Assembly (NCBI GenBank): GCA_958347955.1
Contig: CATVXH010000011.1
Location: 1 to 64,000 of the forward strand
DNA length: 64,000 nucleotides
Source: an uncultured Sutterella sp.
Lineage (GTDB): Bacteria > Pseudomonadota > Gammaproteobacteria > Burkholderiales > Burkholderiaceae_F
Direction of reading: 5' to 3'
In this document: in pieces, positions 1 to 9,292 of the stretch
Layout: every line of letters begins with the position of its first letter
Position numbering within the stretch: position 1 is the first letter of the stretch
Translations under genes and position numbers: made by a program
The notes under the pieces: model-generated
Databases searched by the model: none
The model's input: the letters and a program-made list of their open reading frames with translations, nothing else
What the model was told of the DNA's origin: nothing

Positions 1-20
1 ATATTGGTTATTAGATTGCG

Positions 21-1139
21 ATGAAGATATTGATCTTAACAAATCATTTTCAAAGGTCAGATGGTGTTGCTCAATCTTTGCTGAGTTTGTGTAACTATCT
101 ATCTACAAATGAAGAGTTTAATATTACGGTGTTGCCGCTATATGAAATTAAACAAGATTTTGCGAAAGATTTGAGTAACACAGTCAGAATTCAAAAAGGG
201 ATAGGATTTTATTTTCGAGGTCTTGATCGTATAGTCTCACTTTGTCCAGTTAGATTATTAAGAAAGTGTTTTAAAATACCTGACGACTATGATGTTGAAG
301 TAGCTTATCAGAGTGGCTTACCAACGAAAATCGTAGGTTCTAAATTGAGCACAAATAATAAGAAGAAGGTAAAAGTTATTTGGATACACGGTTTTACGCT
401 TTGGATGAACGAATTTATGGAAGCGGATATTGTAGTGTGTATTTCTGATTGGGCTAAACAAAAGCTGACACAAATTTTGCCGGAGTTGAAAACTACCAAA
501 GTTTGTCATAACTTAGTAAATGAAGAAAAAATACTAAATCTTGGTTTTAAATCTTGCGATGTAGCTCTTTCAAAGCGAGGTATAACGTTAATTACAGTCT
601 CAAGATTAAGTAAGGAAAAGGGAATCGCTAGGTTTCTAAATATTTTGGCTGAGTTAAAAAACAAAAATCTTAGTTTTACATACTTAATTGTGGGAGATGG
701 TCCAGAAAAGAGAAATCTCCAAAAATTGATTAGTCATCATAAATTAGAGAATGTTGTTAAATTATTGGGTGAAAAGTCAAATCCCTATAGTTATATTAAA
801 TTCGCCGATTTGTATGTATGTCCGTCTTACTCAGAGGGGTATAGCACAGTATGTGTGGAAGCTTCGATTTTAGGTGTTCCTATATTAACTACAGATGTAC
901 CTGGGGCAAAGGAAATCATTCAAACCGCAGAAGCAGGGATGGTTGTGCCAAATAATGAACAGGGTTTGAAGACTGGGTTACTAACAATTATTCAGGATAA
1001 AGAACTTTTAAACAATTGGTCTAAAAAACTAACCATAACTGCAAAGAGATTTTTCCGTGCTTCAAGGCAAAAAGAGGTAGATTGTCTTTTTGGAGAAATA
1101 AAGAAAGAGTTAATGCCAAAAAAAGATAAACTAAATTAA
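21..1139 (+). CDS. Glycosyltransferase family 4 (GT-B)
   Basis: A 372-residue retaining glycosyltransferase that should move a sugar from a nucleotide-sugar onto a growing surface glycan at the cytoplasmic face of the inner membrane. The C-terminal half is the typical GT4 Rossmann domain: VSRLSKEKG near residue 193, VGDGPEK near 224, and the EX7E signature between Glu272 and Glu280 (SEGYSTVCVE) followed by GVPILTTDVPGAKE. The N-terminal domain is divergent, so donor and acceptor cannot be named. No clear ribosome-binding site lies in the 20 bases before the ATG. It is followed at 35 bp by a sulfotransferase-like gene, and both are clearly AT-rich compared with the rest of the window, as usual for horizontally exchanged polysaccharide clusters. 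Family call is secure; pathway (LPS or capsule) is inferred. Confidence 0.88.
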   Translation: MKILILTNHFQRSDGVAQSLLSLCNYLSTNEEFNITVLPLYEIKQDFAKDLSNTVRIQKGIGFYFRGLDRIVSLCPVRLLRKCFKIPDDYDVEVAYQSGLPTKIVGSKLSTNNKKKVKVIWIHGFTLWMNEFMEADIVVCISDWAKQKLTQILPELKTTKVCHNLVNEEKILNLGFKSCDVALSKRGITLITVSRLSKEKGIARFLNILAELKNKNLSFTYLIVGDGPEKRNLQKLISHHKLENVVKLLGEKSNPYSYIKFADLYVCPSYSEGYSTVCVEASILGVPILTTDVPGAKEIIQTAEAGMVVPNNEQGLKTGLLTIIQDKELLNNWSKKLTITAKRFFRASRQKEVDCLFGEIKKELMPKKDKLN

Positions 1140-1174
1140 GTTAGAAAAGTTCTCTTTTTATTTTTTATAAGAAA

Positions 1175-2179
1175 ATGAAAATAATTTCATGCGTTTCATA
1201 TCACGGAAGTGGATCTAGTGCAGTAACAGATCTTTTGTCCGAGTGTTCCAGCGTTTACAACATGACCAATTATGAATTTAGGTTTATTCACGATTTAGAT
1301 GGGGTAGCGGATTTGGAATACCATTTGGTGGATAACTTTAATAGACACAATTCAGGTCATGCACTTAAAAGATATAAATGGTTGGTAGACTATTATTCAA
1401 ATCATTTTATGGTAAAGCGCTACGAGCCGTTCTTTAATAATTTATGGAAGAAAATTTCATATGAATATATAGATGAGCTCACAGATTTTAAGTTTCATGG
1501 CTCATGGCAATACGATTATTATGACAGGGGAGCATTATTTAGTTTCTTTTTTAAACTTCCTCAGCGAGTCATGGCCAGAACATTTTGGAAAAATTATCCT
1601 GACAAAACGATAGATTTATTATTTAATGAAATTACTTACGCTTCTCATCCGTCAAGAACAAAATTTTTAGAACTAACAAAAAACTATACAAGTCGCTTAT
1701 TTTCTGAAGCAAATAGGTTGTCATTACCATTCATTACAGTTGATCAAGTATTACCATCATCAAATATCGCTAGGCATATGAGGTACTTTGATGATATTTA
1801 CGCAGTTATTGTGGATCGTGATCCGAGAGATGTTTTTATATTGTCTAAGTATTTTTGGAAAAGTCCAATAGTTCCTAAGGATGTAAAAACGTTCTGTAAG
1901 TGGTTTAGGTATACACGATCAACTCAAAAAAAAGAATTAGTTAATGATCAAAGAATTAAATTGATTCAGTTCGAAGACTTGATATATCAGTATGAGAACA
2001 CAAAGAATGATTTATTGTCTTGGTTAGGTGTTTCATTATCAGATCACAGTAATAGGTTAAAACACTTCAATCCCGATATATCCAAAAAAAATACTGCACT
2101 GTGGAAAAATTCTGCTTTTGCAAAAGAAGCGCGTCTAATTGAGCAAGAGCTCGCTGAGTTTTTATATAGAGGATTGTAA
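1175..2179 (+). CDS. Sulfotransferase-like protein
   Basis: A 334-residue protein with the two hallmarks of PAPS-dependent sulfotransferases: an N-terminal 5'-phosphosulfate loop (SYHGSGSSAVTDLL, residues 8-21) and a 3'-phosphate motif (VIVDRDPRDVF, about 211-221) after a predicted strand. The C-terminal stretch with ISKKNTALWK resembles the region that closes over the cofactor. It would place a sulfate group on a carbohydrate or similar acceptor; the acceptor is unknown. It lies 35 bp after the glycosyltransferase and probably shares its transcript, suggesting a sulfated surface glycan. Base composition is AT-rich like its neighbour. The overall sequence is divergent, so the call rests on these motifs. 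Confidence 0.62.
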   Translation: MKIISCVSYHGSGSSAVTDLLSECSSVYNMTNYEFRFIHDLDGVADLEYHLVDNFNRHNSGHALKRYKWLVDYYSNHFMVKRYEPFFNNLWKKISYEYIDELTDFKFHGSWQYDYYDRGALFSFFFKLPQRVMARTFWKNYPDKTIDLLFNEITYASHPSRTKFLELTKNYTSRLFSEANRLSLPFITVDQVLPSSNIARHMRYFDDIYAVIVDRDPRDVFILSKYFWKSPIVPKDVKTFCKWFRYTRSTQKKELVNDQRIKLIQFEDLIYQYENTKNDLLSWLGVSLSDHSNRLKHFNPDISKKNTALWKNSAFAKEARLIEQELAEFLYRGL

Positions 2180-2200
2180 ATTCGTTTGAGTTAATTCCAT

Positions 2201-2575
2201 TTAGAGATATTGGTTGATTCTGTCACCCAACTCAGCACTAGAACGATTTAAAGCCAGGTGCCAATTCCTAATCGTCATGGTCCATTTTTTGGAAGCGGCA
2301 CCAATGGCTAAAAACACCTTTAAAGCGGTCTCATCGTTTGGAAACTTCTTATGATGAGTAGTCGCTTTTCTTATAGCATTATCGATTGACTTAATGGCAT
2401 TGGCTGTTTAAATCAGCCGAGGGATATCTTCAGGGTACTTAAACTTCGTGATAAGGTGATCCCAATGACGGTACCATTGCACGACAATCACTGGACATTT
2501 ATCCATCCATTCCTCTTCAAACTGTTCGAGGGCCACTAGGGCTTGCTGATTCCCCAGCCATAAAACCAGCTAATA
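2201..2575 (-). pseudogene. IS256-family transposase remnant
   Basis: Translating the minus strand gives the C-terminal part of a mutator/IS256 transposase: ALEQFEEEWMDKCP, then a YPEDIPRLI segment, then TANAIKSIDNAIRKAT and KKWTMTIRNWHLALN, ending at the stop 2201-2203. The family core normally reads IYTTNAIES; here a TAA stop at about 2408-2410 replaces the Tyr codon, so the frame is broken. The catalytic N-terminal part is missing. The fragment abuts the 3' end of the SIR2-domain gene, so the element may have inserted into and trimmed that gene before decaying. No terminal inverted repeats were found. Confidence 0.82.
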
Positions 2576-2578
2576 CTT

Positions 2579-5559
2579 TTAAGCGAATATTTTCCATAAA
2601 CAGGCTTCTTCCATTTTCCATTTGAATAACGGTAATAATTTTGTTTCTGTCCATTGAGGATCTATCCTAAATAAAGAAACCAAGTGGGCTGCGAGTAAGA
2701 TTCGGGCTGGGTGATATTGCCTTTTATCTAAAGAACAGAGCAAACTAAAACAGTTTTTAAAATTATTTTTTAATCCCTCTCCATCTCGGGGGTGATCAGA
2801 AAACAATAAGTTCAACATTGATAGGGTAATACGACCAAAGGGATGATTTATTGCTTTAATGGTCTGGTTAATTTCATCTTCTGATGTATCAACAGGATGC
2901 AAATTTAGTAATTTCTTTGATATTTTAAAAAAGTTATTAGGATAACAATTTGTTTGTTTAGATGCTTCGTACATCCACCAAGAAATTTCATTAGACAATT
3001 TTTCTAAAGTTTCATCATCGAGATTTGCAACCTCTCCAGAAAAAAGCTTCCATGTTCGCTTAATTCGGTAATTGTCTGAGGCGACTTCAAAAAGACTTTT
3101 CCAAATAATTCTCTCTCGTTCATTACTTATGTGCGGTAAAACTTCGTATGTGACTATTGCTGATTTCATTAAATGTTTAGTACAGATTTGGCGCCATTGA
3201 TTCAAAGCTCGTAGCTCTCGTTTAAGATCTTCATCCTTCTCAAGGGTCAAATACTGATTTGATAGCCACATTAGTATTTCACTTTTTGTATTTGGCATCG
3301 CGCTAATCGGCGCTTTCAAGTCAACAGTTGTTATACCAGAACACCATATTGGGAATTCATCACTTTGATCACTTGCCAACTTCCAGGTAGGATGATCCCT
3401 TTTAATTTTATTGAGGATCACCTCCGCTTCTTTACTCAGTTGAACACCAGAACTTTGGAATTTAGAGATATAAAGCCATTTAACACGGTCAAGTGATTCC
3501 TTTGAATGTTCTAGACTAGAGGGACCTTTAAGTAAAGCCTTCTCTAGACGTTTCAATTGAGTCTTTTTTATATCGGAACCTTGATTAACAAGAAGTCTTA
3601 AAACTTCTCTTTCTAAATGAATATCCCACAAATTTTGAGCATTGTTTGCTAATAAACTGTCTATCCAATCTTTTGAAGAGACAGCATTTTTTATCGATGC
3701 TGCAAATAAACCTAACCTTCTGAATAATAAATCATCATCGGATAACCAATCTAATGCAATAGACTTTGCTTGCGTGGGTTTTTCTTTTAAAAGTTCAAGC
3801 CATGAATCTCTTAGCAATTCGATCAAAGCTGTGTAATTAGGCGAGAAATTATTTTGTGCATTAGGCTCAATAGAGGGCAGGTCAAGTGGAGAATAGCAGT
3901 TTGTGAATTTGGATAAAACAATCGCATCTCGGAGAAGTTGTTGGAAATCATGAATAAAGAGGTGAAGAGCCCCGGACAATTTAAATTCACTTATGGAATC
4001 CCTCACATAATCTGAAGCAAGTCTTAATTTTGTATGGAGTCCTTTTGAAAAAAGACGGTTATTAACGGAAATTTTCGGAGCTAAAACTTTTCTGAGCTCG
4101 AGTTGAAGATCATAAGTTACCTTATATCCATTGCTTTTAAATCGATTTATCCAAGAGTAAAAATCACAAGAATAATCGTCTTTAAAGATTAAGGCTTCAA
4201 CAGTAAATAATTTCCATAATCTGCTCAAATGTTCACTAGGTTTGTCAGCTTCATCGCTATTACTAAGTTGCTCCAAGCGCTCTAGGATTTGCCATTTGTA
4301 GTATGTACGCAATATAGAGCCTTGTTCTAGCACCCAGAGGAGTAATCGTTCATCATTTACATAATTCAAAGTCCATTGAACTATATGATAGATAGGATGA
4401 TACGAAGGAAGAACATCTTTTGTACTAAATACAAATGGTGATATGTGTTGAGTGACCTGTATTTTTGAAGAAAATTTTATTTCTGTTATATCTTCTTTTT
4501 CAGATTTTATTGATTGCGAAAAGGGACCTAGTAACCAGTCTAAACACGGTTTAGGATCAAGATTGGCAAATCTTTTAGCAGGTTTGCATGATGGATCCGC
4601 TAAAGCCCACAGAACCCTACTGACATAATCATCTTCTTGTGTACTTGCTACCGGATTAATGTTCGCAAATTTAGTGACTAGCATTTCTTTACCATTCACG
4701 CCGTCAGAGTAAATGTCTGCCCAAGTTTGTATCGTTTCGTGGAGAATAGAATGACCATTTTCATCGCTATACAAAATTGGCTCAATCCCCTTGTTTTTCC
4801 ATCTATAAGATTCTTTTTGTTTGTCTGAAATATCGTTGTAAGAGGCAAATGCCCAGATGGTTGGGAGTTTTTCGCCTAACATTCGGTCTGCAGAAATAGC
4901 ATCGGTCATGTATCGCATTACTGGATCACTTAAGCTATATCCGATAAAACAAACAGAAAAATTCCTAAATAGCTCACTAACAAATCGCGAAGCCCATCTT
5001 TCTTTCAGGTACGCTAATCCAAAGTCTCCACTAGTAATTACTAAATTGTTGAGTTCGGTTGTATTTTCTTCTTTAGGAAGAAGACCGTGCAGATAAACAA
5101 TTCCGTCCCACTTACTTTTTTTGGGAATCGGTAGTGCCGGTGCGGAAAAATATCTATGTTTAATTTTTAATTTGTTGTGAGCTTTTTCAAACAACCGGTC
5201 ATAGTTCGTCGTTACTAACCTAATAAAATTGTTTTCATTTTGAATCGCTAATTTGAGCAAGGCCAGATGAGTGCCTAGGTTAGTGTTTCGTTTTATTTTT
5301 AGTAGCTTAAGTAATTTAGGACGGAATTTTTTTACACTTGTGTGTTCTAATTCATCTAATAATTGATCGTAGGATTTGCTCTTGACGTCGTCATCCCGAT
5401 CTATGTGTAATTCTTGATAAAGTTGCTCCACTAGATCACTAAAAGAGGGCAGACCTGCGGGTATAGAAATTCCTGCACCGCAAAAAATATCACATTTCCT
5501 TTTTCGTGTTCTCTAATTAATTTTTCAGGTACGTCGGGACCATTAGGTATAAATTGCAT
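2579..5559 (-). pseudogene. SIR2-domain antiphage-type protein, frameshifted
   Basis: The long open frame (5431 to 2579, 950 codons, first usable codon GTG) lacks the start of its sirtuin domain, which lies just upstream in another frame. From ATG 5559 one reads MQFIPNGPDVPEKLIREHE then KGNVIFF; adding one base to the six-base A run at 5482-5487 (T run on the coding strand) continues as CGAGISIPAGLPSFSDL straight into the long frame. CGAGIS is the NAD-binding glycine motif. Further motifs in 950-codon numbering: TTNYD 74-78, YLHG 113-116, DFGLAYL 136-142, GYSLSDP 164-170. The layout (N-terminal SIR2 NADase, long helical C-terminal region) resembles the Dsr1 abortive-infection proteins, which deplete NAD+ on phage infection; that assignment is from memory of the family. 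The 3' end abuts an IS256 remnant and the C-terminus may be cut. AT-rich, probably acquired. Confidence 0.72.
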
Positions 5560-5851
5560 AATAGTTCGATGAAAAATATTTGACTGATTTGTCTTTGTTA
5601 AATAAGTCAGAGCAAGAGCTTGCGTTTTTTCAGTTTATCAAATATTTATAGTGGGGCACTTTTTAGAATGCTGTTGGGTTCTTGCTAAAGCAAACAATAT
5701 TAGGCCAAAGTGAAATGCCGAAAAAAGGACTATTTCTTCTAGCTTATAGAATGGGGCTACATGCGGATTTAACAGACAAGTATCCTGTCACACTAAAACA
5801 GTCATCGGTCGCAGTTATCAATTCAATGATTGAGGCACTCAAAAAAATAAA
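5560..5851. other. Gap with no supported gene
   Basis: AT-rich stretch between the SIR2 pseudogene and the terminator of the TauE gene. It probably carries the promoter of the SIR2 gene on the minus strand. A 66-codon open frame from ATG 5715 on the plus strand runs through the terminator hairpin and has no ribosome-binding site, so I do not call it. Nothing else is recognisable. Confidence 0.4.
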
Positions 5852-5890
5852 CTCCCGAAAGGCTTTGTTGTTTCCTTCGGGAGGCTTTTT
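5841..5890. terminator. Bidirectional intrinsic terminator
   Basis: Inverted repeat CTCCCGAAAGG (5852-5862) with CCTTCGGGAG (5874-5883). On the minus strand the hairpin is followed by a T-rich run (5841-5850), placing it just after the TauE/SafE gene; a GCTTTTT run follows on the plus strand. Confidence 0.85.
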
Positions 5891-5908
5891 AACTTTTTGG
5901 CGGATAAA

Positions 5909-6709
5909 TTAAAAACCGCGGTATATAAGGTTAATTCCCATTAAAACCATTGTGACCGAGAGAATAACCACAATAAGTCTGGGCTTGCTCTTTTTGGCAA
6001 TGCGCGCGCCAATCTGAGCGCCAATCACACAGCCGCAACCGATGCAAACCGCGGGCAGCCAAATAATGTGTCCCATGGCGGCGTGGCTAACCGAACCGAC
6101 AAGGGAACTCACCATCAGGATGAAAGTGGAGGAAGCCGTGGCGATTTGAGCGGGGAAGCCAAGGATAAAGACCATCATCGGCACATCGATGATGCCGCCG
6201 CCGATGCCGAAAATCGTTGATATAAAGCCGACGCCAAATGTCAGAGTCACGCCGAGCCAAAGATTAAACGGTGCGGTGGCGGGATCAAAGTCTTCGGGCC
6301 GGGCGGTTGCGCGCTTGGAATTAGACTTCCAATACATGAAACAACCGAGAACGGCGAGCAGACAACCGAAGGCTATGGAAAAACTCGGACCGGTGAAATA
6401 CTTGGAAACGAAGCTGCCGCAAAAAGCGCCCGGTATGGTGCTGATCGCAAAGGGGATGGCGGCGCGAAACATGATGCGCCTCTGTCTCATATAGGCATAG
6501 GCTCCGGAAATCGCGTTGCAGGTCACGGCAAAAAGGCTGGTGCCGATAATCTGCTGGACGGTGCTGAATATCGCGGAGCCATCGGGCGCATACATCGTGT
6601 ACATAAAAAGCGGAACAAGGATCAGCCCCCCGCCGAGTCCGATGAGTGTGCCGAAAGTTCCGACGCAAACACCGACAACAAGAAAGAATAAGAACTCCAT
6701 AATGAGCAT
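5909..6709 (-). CDS. TauE/SafE-family sulfite/anion exporter
   Basis: Polytopic inner-membrane protein of 266 residues in the TauE/SafE (DUF81) family, which exports sulfite, sulfoacetate or other small anions. It shows the twofold repeat of the family: the N-terminal GTFGTLIGLGGGLILVP motif near residues 17-33 and the matching FISTIFGIGGGIIDVP near 160-175. About eight hydrophobic segments can be counted. Start chosen at ATG 6709; ATG 6700 is also possible, and neither has a good ribosome-binding site. It stands alone, with its terminator immediately downstream. The substrate cannot be told from sequence. Confidence 0.88.
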   Translation of the reverse strand: MLIMEFLFFLVVGVCVGTFGTLIGLGGGLILVPLFMYTMYAPDGSAIFSTVQQIIGTSLFAVTCNAISGAYAYMRQRRIMFRAAIPFAISTIPGAFCGSFVSKYFTGPSFSIAFGCLLAVLGCFMYWKSNSKRATARPEDFDPATAPFNLWLGVTLTFGVGFISTIFGIGGGIIDVPMMVFILGFPAQIATASSTFILMVSSLVGSVSHAAMGHIIWLPAVCIGCGCVIGAQIGARIAKKSKPRLIVVILSVTMVLMGINLIYRGF

Positions 6710-6981
6710 CAACGCACTAGGAAAAGTCAGATTATTTTCACGATTTCAGGAGAATTAAAAAGCTAAACCAAAGAAATGTTATTTCTTGGTTGTGGCTTTT
6801 CCCTCATCGTTGATTAACTATCGCGTGCATGACTGTTATAACACAGGGAAGAATGAAAACAGTCCGTTGAGCAAACTTGTAAACCTAAGTTGCGACAGCG
6901 GTAATTTTAGCGCTGGGGGCTATGTCGGCGCGAGGTGAGGAAGGGCGACCTACCGCTGTCCAGTCTCGCTCAAGGTTTTAG

Positions 6982-7107
6982 GCAACCGGTAGGCACGACC
7001 AAGATCCCGTCGTCTCGGCGATAGGCAAAATCGCCTGAGGCAGTCAAAATCATTAAAAAAGAAGGGGCGCACATGGCATCCGAATTGATGCGATAACGCG
7101 TTTTCTC
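6982..7107 (-). pseudogene. Fragment of an unidentified gene
   Basis: The minus strand reads KTRYRINSDAMCAPSFLM then ILTASGDFAYRRDDGILVV and PTGCLKP before a stop at 6982. The composition is clearly protein-like. The same frame continues upstream through several stop codons (DEPTSEILAKLRTCLHAKEK near 7245-7190), so it looks like the C-terminus of a decayed gene. I do not recognise the family. Confidence 0.4.
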
Positions 7108-7621
7108 ATTTGGCCAAGTTTTGTTTCTTGATTTGGCTAAAACTTACTTCCGAATTTAGCTTGCAGACATTTCCGCATTTGATGAGTTTTTCTCCTTTGC
7201 GTGAAGGCACGTACGCAGCTTCGCGAGTATTTCCGATGTCGGTTCGTCTCAGGACAAGGTGTAGGACGCAGATTGGGATCCCGGAAACTCTTGCGTCCTG
7301 AGCCGTACCGCCAATCTCTTCTCAGCCGAGTCCCGCAGTTGCGTTCTCCATAGCTTCGGGAGTCACCGTAGAGGTCAAAGGATCTGTATTTTTAGCTAAA
7401 GAAGCGTCGTCATTTTTGACTTGACAATGCTGGGTAGGTAATGGGCTTACGGCCATGTTGAAGAAGTTATGATGGCCTGGAACTATCTCATGATGGGCAG
7501 TGGCCATGATTCAGTCCACGATTTCTTGCGTTTTGAGCTGTTTGGTTTCCAGAGAAATGCTTTTTCCCCAGCCGATGGCTAGGCCGTGAAGTTAAAAATA
7601 AGATTACTAATAAAACTTAAT

Positions 7622-7655
7622 TTCTACAGTTTCTGTAGCTACAAATGCTGTAGAA
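7622..7655. promoter_or_regulatory. CTACAG/CTGTAG palindromic cluster
   Basis: TTCTACAG (7622-7629), CTGTAG (7633-7638), CTACA (7639-7643) and CTGTAGAA (7648-7655) form nested inverted repeats about 75 bp before the ATPase start. The arrangement suggests an operator for a dimeric repressor, but no regulator is encoded nearby. Confidence 0.4.
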
Positions 7656-7728
7656 TTTTGATAATCAAAAAGTTTTGAACAATTCATTGAAGCTGTCTGT
7701 TCGTGGACGATGTGAAAGGAGAAAAGCC

Positions 7729-9090
7729 GTGAAGTTTTACGGTCGAGAACAGGAAATTGAAGCCCTTCGTTGGCAATTCCAAAGAGCACAGGAAACGAAG
7801 GTTGCTCGAATGGCTGTTGTTACTGGTCGTCGACGAATTGGCAAGACTACACTGATCAGAAAAGCCTTCGAAGCTTCGGTGTTTCCATTTATCTATTACT
7901 TTGTGACAAGCAGCAGCAATGAAGAAGAGATGGCTCAATTACTTGTTGCACAGGCCTCTCGATGTTTGGATATCAAGTATCCCCCCGCGATCACGAAGGT
8001 CGCGGATGCAATAGGATGGCTTTTGGAGATGTCACACTCCAAGCCGCTTGTTTTCGTGCTCGACGAGTGTCAGCAACTCGATAGCTGGCCGAATTTTTGG
8101 AGTGAACTTCAGCGTACTTGGGATCTTGGCAAAAGTGGCGCTCAAGCGCTTTTCGTTCTGAGTGGTTCTGTGCAAACAGCTATCGAGCGGATTTTTGGCA
8201 ATAGCAGTGAGCCTCTTTTTGGGCGAAACGATCAAATGATGATTGTTCGACCATTTAGCACGAGTCTTGTTGGAAAAATTTTTGAAGACTGCTCTCCATC
8301 GGGAATTGTGCCGAGCGATTTGTTGCTTTTCTATGCAATAACAGGTGGGGTCGCACGCTATGTCGAACTTCTTGTTGATGCCGAGGCCACTACACAGGAA
8401 AAACTCTTGACTTTTCTTTTTTCCGAGCGCGGCACAACGCTTCAAAAAGAGGGCGACACGCTGCTTGCCAACGAGTTTCGACTGTCATCACCGCTCTACC
8501 GAACTATCTTACGCAGACTGGCGGCAGGGCGTTCCAAACGCACAGAACTTCAGGCCGGCGTGGCAACCGACATCTCACCGTATCTGGCTCGGCTTGAAAA
8601 TTTGTATGGGCTCGTGGGCCGCGTGCAACCTTTCGAGGAGCCCTCCGAAAAACGGAAAACGCGCTATCGGGTGACGGATCCTTATCTGAGGTTTTGGCTT
8701 CGCTTTTTGAGCGGAGACGACATTGAGGCGCAAATCGAATTGCAGCAGTGGCCTGGATTGATTCAACGTACAACACAAGCTTTACCAACCTATCTAGGTC
8801 GCTCACTCGAAGACTGGTACCGTCAGCGGTTTCTGGAATTGTCGGGGCTTTCCCCAGTTGGAGCTTGGTGGGATCGCCGTGGCGAAAACGAAATAGATTT
8901 GATTGCGCTAGATGAAAACAGAAAGCGGATCGTTTTCGCAGAAATTAAAAGCCAAACGTCGAAGTTGGACGAAGTAAAACTGCGTCGGAAATCGGAAGCG
9001 TTTTTCGATGTTCACAGGGACTATCGTTCATGGGAGCAAGTATTTCTTGGTTTAACGCCGCATCAAATGCTCGATACACCGTTAGCTTAA
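7729..9090 (+). CDS. AAA-type ATPase with DUF234-like nuclease-fold C-terminus
   Basis: A 453-residue member of the archaeal-type ATPase family. Walker A is TGRRRIGKTTL (about residues 32-42), and Walker B is FVLDECQQL near 125. The middle part is the helical lid and winged-helix region. The C-terminal part (PVGAWWDRRGENEIDLIALD, then VFAEIKS) carries the E/D...ExK pattern of the PD-(D/E)XK fold seen in DUF234 domains. The start is taken at GTG 7729 because AGGAG lies at 7717-7721, seven bases upstream; the open frame extends 18 codons further but without that signal. The function of the family is unsettled: it occurs singly, often in gut bacteria, and is suspected to act in DNA mobility or defence. 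It is flanked by eroded sequence. Confidence 0.75.
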   Translation: MKFYGREQEIEALRWQFQRAQETKVARMAVVTGRRRIGKTTLIRKAFEASVFPFIYYFVTSSSNEEEMAQLLVAQASRCLDIKYPPAITKVADAIGWLLEMSHSKPLVFVLDECQQLDSWPNFWSELQRTWDLGKSGAQALFVLSGSVQTAIERIFGNSSEPLFGRNDQMMIVRPFSTSLVGKIFEDCSPSGIVPSDLLLFYAITGGVARYVELLVDAEATTQEKLLTFLFSERGTTLQKEGDTLLANEFRLSSPLYRTILRRLAAGRSKRTELQAGVATDISPYLARLENLYGLVGRVQPFEEPSEKRKTRYRVTDPYLRFWLRFLSGDDIEAQIELQQWPGLIQRTTQALPTYLGRSLEDWYRQRFLELSGLSPVGAWWDRRGENEIDLIALDENRKRIVFAEIKSQTSKLDEVKLRRKSEAFFDVHRDYRSWEQVFLGLTPHQMLDTPLA

Positions 9091-9292
9091 GAAAAGAGCA
9101 CTCTAGCTAGCGGGTATTTTCGCGCTCTCTAACGCTTTCAGCGGCTGAAGAAAACTGGACCCACCGGGTTTTGCAGAAATTGCGCTATGGGATTTGGCGT
9201 ACAATCAATCATGTCTCTTCGCGTTGTTAGCTTCCTTTTGGCATTAACGACGCTTTCGTCATGACATGTTTAACCGGTTCGGTTGGTGCGTT

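Larger units (their letters stand above)
6713..7728. other. Eroded intergenic region
   Basis: About one kilobase with no intact gene. It holds a 10-bp inverted repeat (GACAGCGGTA 6894-6903 with TACCGCTGTC 6951-6960), a small hairpin GGCGAT/ATCGCC near 7017-7035, a broken protein-like frame on the minus strand (separate entry), and a palindromic cluster before the ATPase gene. It reads like the graveyard of one or more lost genes. Confidence 0.5.

Noticed and set aside
5682..5912. 76-codon plus-strand open frame
   Set aside because: It runs through the bidirectional terminator, has no ribosome-binding site and no recognisable sequence.
7110..7301. 63-codon plus-strand open frame in the eroded gap
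   Set aside because: No start signal; the opposite strand looks more protein-like.
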